Of a DNA stretch of 64,000 nucleotides, positions 59,591 to 64,000 are shown one piece after another. The position numbers and the translations under genes were made by a program. Position 1 is the first letter of the stretch. Every line of letters starts with the position of its first letter. The notes under the pieces were generated by a model. That model saw nothing but the letters and a program-made list of their open reading frames with translations. It was not told where the DNA came from and did no database searches. Location: NCBI RefSeq assembly GCF_015832195.1, contig NW_024037374.1, positions 3,437,331 to 3,501,330 on the forward strand, written 5' to 3'. Origin of the DNA: Motacilla alba alba (taxonomy: Eukaryota > Chordata > Aves > Passeriformes > Motacillidae).

Positions 59591-59671
59591 GGGATCCGCC
59601 GGCAGATTTTGTGCCGGGAGCAGCCCTTGGACATTTGGGATTTTGGAGGCCAAAAAATCCCGATTTTTTTA
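59590..59671 (+). repeat. Left half of an interrupted ~190-bp repeat
   Basis: GCAGATTTTGTGCCGGGAGC, AGCCCTTGGACATTTGGGAT and TTTTGGAGGCC align with the unit near 1300-1345 (GCAGCTTTTGTCTGGGAGCA, then TGGATATTGGGAATTTTGGAG split). The copy breaks off at the G-rich array. Confidence 0.65.
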
Positions 59672-60961
59672 AAGGTGTTTTGGGGTGGGTTTGGATGTTT
59701 GGGGTGTTTTGGGGGTTTTGGGGTTTTTTGGGGGGGTGTTTTTGGCTGTTTTGGGGTGGTTTTGGGTGTTTTGGGGTGTTCTTGGGTGGGTTTGGGTGGT
59801 TTTGGGTGGTTTTGGGTGTTTGGGGTGGTTTTCGGTGGTTCTGGGTGTTTTTTGGGTGTTTTGGGGTGTTTTGGGGTGGTTTTGGGTGTTTGGGGTGATT
59901 TTCGGTGGTTTTGGGCGTTTTTGGGGTGTTTTGGGCGTTTTTGGGGTGTTTTGGGGTGGTGTTGGTTTTTTGGGGTGTTTGGGGTGTTTTGGGGTGTTTT
60001 TTGGTTGTTTTGGGTGTTTCGGCGTGTTTTTGGGTGTTTTTGGGTGTTTTGGGTGGTTTGGGGTGTTTTTGGGGTGGTTTTAGGTGTTTTGGGTGTTTTG
60101 GGTGTTTTGGGGTGTTTTGGGGTGGCTTTGGGTGTTGAGTGTTTTGGGTGTTTTGGGTGTTTTGGGGTGTTTTGGGCTGGTTTTGGGTGTTTTGGGTGGT
60201 TTTGGGTGTATTTGGGTGTATTTGGGTGTTTTGGGGTGGTTTTGGGTGGTTTTGGGTGTTTGGGGTGATTTTCAGTGGTTTTGGGCGTTTTTGGGGTGTT
60301 TTGGGCGTTTTTGGGGTGTTTTGGGGTGGTGTTGGTTTTTTGGGGTGTTTTGGGGTGGTTTTGGGTGTTTTGGTGGTTTTTGGGGTGTTTGGGGTGTTTT
60401 GGGGTGTTTTTTGGTTGTTTTGGGTGTTTCGGCGTGTTTTTGGGTGTTTTTGGGTGTTTTGGGTGGTTTGGGGTGTTTTGGGCGTGTTTTAGGTGTTTTG
60501 GGTGTTTTGGGTGTTTTGGGGTGTTTTGGGGTGGCTTTGGGTGTTGAGTGTTTTGGGTGTTTTGGGTGTTTTGGGGTGTTTTGGGGTGTTTTGGGTGTTT
60601 TGGGTGGTTTTGGGTGTATTTGGGTGTTTTGGGGTGTTTTGAGGTGTTTTGGGTGTTTTGGGGTGTTTTTGGGGTGTGTTTTGGGTGTTTTGGGGTGTTT
60701 TTGGGGTGTGTTTTGGGTTTTTTGGGGTGTTGTTGGGTGTTTTGGGGTGTTTTTTTGGTTGTTTTGGGTGTTTTGGGGTGTTTTGGACGTTTTGGGTATT
60801 TTGAGTGGTTTTGTGTATATTTGGGGTGTTTTTGGGGGTTTGGGGATGGTTTTTTGGCGGTTTTGGGTGTTTTGGGGGGTGTTTGAGGTGTTTTGAGGTG
60901 TTTTGGGTGGTTTGGGGTGTTTTTGGGGTGTTTTTGGGGTGTTTTTGGGTGTTTTTGGGTG
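59672..60961 (+). repeat. G/T minisatellite, TTTTGGGGTG
   Basis: About 1.3 kb of TTTTGGGTGTTTTGGGGTG units. A block of about 370 bp is duplicated (approximately 59880-60170 and 60250-60590). Runs of three or four Gs are spaced regularly, so the plus strand should form G-quadruplexes. Confidence 0.96.
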
Positions 60962-61110
60962 TGGAGAAGGATGGATTTCAACACGTGCAGGAAAAACACC
61001 GAGCCCAGGGGTTTGGGAAGAAGGTCAGAGGTGGCTTCCGTAGGAGGGAACGTCTGGCTCGGGAAAGCCGTTGGATATTCGGGATTTTGGAGGTGGAGCC
61101 TCAATGTTCT
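60962..61110 (+). repeat. Right half of the interrupted ~190-bp repeat
   Basis: GGAGAAGGATGG, a CACCGAGCCCAGGGGTTT block, GAACGTCTGGCTCGGGAAAG and TGGATATTCGGGATTTTGGA follow the order of the unit at about 990-1150. It then passes into the next array. Confidence 0.6.
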
Positions 61111-61114
61111 CCCA

Positions 61115-64000
61115 AAATTTTCACAGCCACCCCATTGACCCCTTACAAGAACCCCCCAAATTTTTGCAGCCAGTCACAAAAATCCCAAATTTTCGCAGCG
61201 ACGCCATTGACCCCTTAAAAAAAATCCCAAATTTTCACAGCCAATCCCAAACCCCAAATTTTCGCAGCCGCCCCATCGGCCCCTCACAAAACCCCCAAAT
61301 CTTCACAGCCAATCACAAAATCCCAAATTTCTGCAGCCAATCAAAAAACCCCCAAAATTTTTGCAGCCGCCACATCGACCCCTCACAAAACCCCCAAATT
61401 TTTGGCAGCCAATCACAAAACCCCCAAACTTTCACAGCCAATCAAAAATACCCCACAATTTTCCCAGAATCCCCATCAACCCTACACAAAAGCCCAAATT
61501 TTCACAGCCAATCACAAAACCCCCAAATTTTCACAGCCACTCCATCAACCCTTCACAAAACCCCCAAATTTTCACGGCCAATCACCAAACCCCCAAATTT
61601 TCGCAGCCGCCCCATCGGCCCCTCACAAAAACCCCAAAGTTTTGCAGCCACCTATCACAAAATCCCCAAATTTCTGCAGCCAATCACAAAACCCCCAAAC
61701 TTTTGCCGCCAATCACAAAAATCCCAGATTTTTGCCGCCAATCAAAAAAAGCCCCAAAATTTTCACAGCCACCCCATTAACCCCGCAGCAAACCCCCAAA
61801 TTTTCTCAGCCAATCACAAAACCTCCATATTTTCGTGGCCACTCCATCAACCCCTCAGAAGAAAACCCCAAATTTTCATAGTCAATCACAAATCCCCAAA
61901 TTTTTGCAGCCACCCCATTGACCCCTCAGAAAACCCCCAAATTTTCGCAGCCAATCCCAAAAATCCCAAATTTTTGCAGCCAATCAAAAAACCCCCAAAA
62001 CCCATCAACACCTCACAAAACCCCCAAATTCATGGCAGCCAATCACAAAACCCCCAAATTTTCGCGACAACACCATGGACCCCTCACAAAACCCCCAGTT
62101 TTTTGCAGGGACCCCCATCAGCTCCTTGGAAAAACCCCAAATTTTGGCAGCCAATCAAAAAACCCCAAATTTTTTGCAGCCACCATAACAACCCCTTACA
62201 AAAACCCCAAATTTGTGAAGTGACCCCATGGACCCCCTAACAAAAACCCCAAATTTTCACAGCCAATCCCAACCCCAAATTTTCGCAGCCACCATATCGG
62301 CCCTTCACAAAATCCCAAAATTTTCGCAGCCACCCCATCGACCCCTCACAAAACCCCAAATTTTCGCAGGCAATCAAAAAAACCCCAAAATTTTTGCAGC
62401 CACCCCATCAACCTCTCAGAAAAAAAAAAACCCTAAATTTTCATCGTCAATCACAAAACCCCAAACCTTTTGCAGCCACCCTATTAACCCCTCACAAGAC
62501 CCCAAATTTTCACAGCCAATCCCAAAAATCCCCAAATTTTTGCAGGCACCACATCAACCCCTCACAAAAGCCCCAAATTTGTGAAGTGACCCCATAGACC
62601 CCCTCACAAAAACCCCAAATTTTCACAGCCAATCCCAAAACCCCCTAATTTTCACAGCCAATCACAAACCCCCCCAAATTTTCGCAGCCACCATATCAAC
62701 CCTTCACAAAATCCCAAAATTTTCGCAGCCACCCCATCGACCCCTCAGAAAAAAACCCCAAATTTTGGCAGCCAATCACAAAATCCCCAAATTTTCGAGA
62801 CAACACCTTGGACCCCTCAGAAAACCCCCGGTTTTTTTGCAGGGACCCCCATCAGCTCCTTGGAAAAACCCCAAATTTTGGCAGCCAATGACAAAACCCC
62901 AAATTTTTTGCAGCCACCATAACAACCCCTCACAAAAACCCCAAATTTGTGAAGTGACCCCATGGACCCCCTAACAAAAACCCCAAATTTTCACAGCCAA
63001 TCGCAAACCCCCCAAATTTTCACAGCCAATCACAAAACCCCCAAATTTTTGCAGCCGCCCCATCAACCCCTCACAAAAACCCCAAATTTTCACAGCCAAT
63101 CCCAAATCCCATATTTTCACAGCCGCCCCATCGACCCCTCAAAAACCCCAAATTTTTGCAACCCATCACAAAAACCTCAGATTTTTGCAGCCGATCCCAA
63201 AAATCTCAAATTTCGGCAGCCAATCCCAAACCCCAGATTTTCGCAGCCACCCCATCGACCCTTACAAAAACCCCAAATTTTTCGCAGCCACCCCATCGAC
63301 CCCTCACAAAACCCCAAATTTTTGGCAGCCAATCAAAAAAATCCCAAATTTTTTGCAGCCACCCCATCAACCTCTCAGAAAAAAAAAAAAACCCTAAATT
63401 TTCATCGTCCATCACAAAACCCCAAACCTTTTGCAGCCACCCTATTAACCCCTCACAAGACCCCAAATTTTCACAGCCAATCCCAAAAATCCCCAAATTT
63501 TTGCAGGCACCACATCAACCCCTCACAAAAGCCCCAAATTTGTGAAGTGACCCCATCGACCCCCTAACAAAAACCCCAAATTTTCACAGCCAATCCCAAA
63601 AATCCCAATTTTTCACAGCCAATCACAAAAAAACCCCAAAATTTGCCCAGCCACCATATCAACCCTTCACAAAATCCCAAAATTTTCGCAGCCACCCCAT
63701 CGACCCCTCAGAAAAAACCCCCAAATTTTGGCAGCCAATCACAAAATCCCCAAATTTTCGAGACAACACCTTGGACCCCTCAGAAAACCCCCGGTGTTTT
63801 TGCAGGGACCCCATCAACTGCTCGGAAAAACCCCAAATTTTGGCAGCCAGTCACAAAAATCCCAAAGTTTTCTCAGCCAATCTCGAAACCTCCATATTTT
63901 TGTGGCCGCTCCATCAACCCCTCAGAAAAAAAACCCCAAATTTTCATAGTCAATCACAAATCCCAACATTTTTGCTGCTACCTCATTGACCCCTCAACAA
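61115..64000 (+). repeat. Minisatellite, CCCCAAATTTTCACAGCCAATC
   Basis: Units of about 30-35 bp alternate CAAATTTTCACAGCCAATCA with a form ending CAGCCACCCCATCGACCCC plus TCACAAAACC. A block of about 960 bp appears twice (approximately 62225-62970 and 62965-63800), giving near-identical stretches. It runs off the window end. Open frames across it are by-products. Confidence 0.96.

Noticed and set aside
52115..59900. Very long open frames (up to about 1,040 codons) on both strands, rich in Gly/Trp/Ile or Pro/Ser
   Set aside because: They follow tandem-repeat units without stops, are open in several frames at once and show no domain, start context or splice structure.
59230..61104. 624-codon minus-strand frame rich in Lys/Thr/Pro/His/Asn, collagen-like at a glance
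   Set aside because: It is the complement of the TTTTGGGGTG array plus flanks; no coding hallmarks.

Overview
This window looks like avian, probably passerine, genomic DNA, read from sequence alone. The grounds are a CR1 LINE 3' end, an intact olfactory receptor of the avian gamma-c (OR14-like) type, a PIM-1-like kinase of the kind expanded in songbirds, an MROH (maestro heat-like repeat) gene, several avian-type endogenous retroviruses (ERVs), and a very high load of tandem repeats. A 1,000-base run of N (40501-41500) is an assembly gap. All genes have introns except the olfactory receptor coding exon. No bacterial features, CRISPR arrays or confident RNA genes were seen.

Layout. 1-11.9 kb is repeat-dominated: a dispersed repeat of about 190 bp, a minisatellite with GTTCCATGAGGCC-type units in both orientations, a TGACATCA-rich minisatellite split by a solo LTR, further LTRs and a CR1. 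12.05-12.98 kb (minus) holds an intact olfactory receptor. 16.14-23.70 kb (minus) is a decayed, env-less gammaretrovirus-like provirus with two LTRs. 24.0-28.5 kb (minus) is a second, deleted provirus with a dUTPase-like domain, an integrase C-terminus and an env remnant. 30.7-34.1 kb (minus) has a complete PIM-like kinase gene followed by a truncated PIM-like fragment. The first kinase exon contains 14 perfect GGGGCC hexamers. 35.2-36.1 kb is a solo LTR. 38.03-40.50 kb (plus) has eight MROH exons running into the gap.

From 41.85 to 50.28 kb (plus) lie the last four coding exons of a small immunoglobulin-superfamily membrane receptor: two Ig domains, a transmembrane exon and a short tail. Its introns consist almost wholly of minisatellites, and the second Ig exon carries a +1 frameshift. 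Downstream is a chain of tandem arrays: a 56-bp array with a YY1-like motif, a roughly 75-bp array carrying 14 perfect ATGCAAAT octamers, a BamHI-site-rich array with higher-order structure, a G-rich TTTTGGGGTG array nested inside a copy of the 190-bp repeat, and a CCCCAAATTTTC-type array to the window end.

The genes do not form a pathway. They belong to multigene families (olfactory receptor, PIM-like, MROH, Ig receptor) that in birds occur in repeat-rich, duplicating regions. No unambiguously new molecular system is visible. The least expected features are motif-bearing tandem arrays (bZIP-like, YY1-like, octamer), the C9orf72-type hexamer inside a kinase exon, and minisatellites embedded in receptor introns and in a dispersed repeat.
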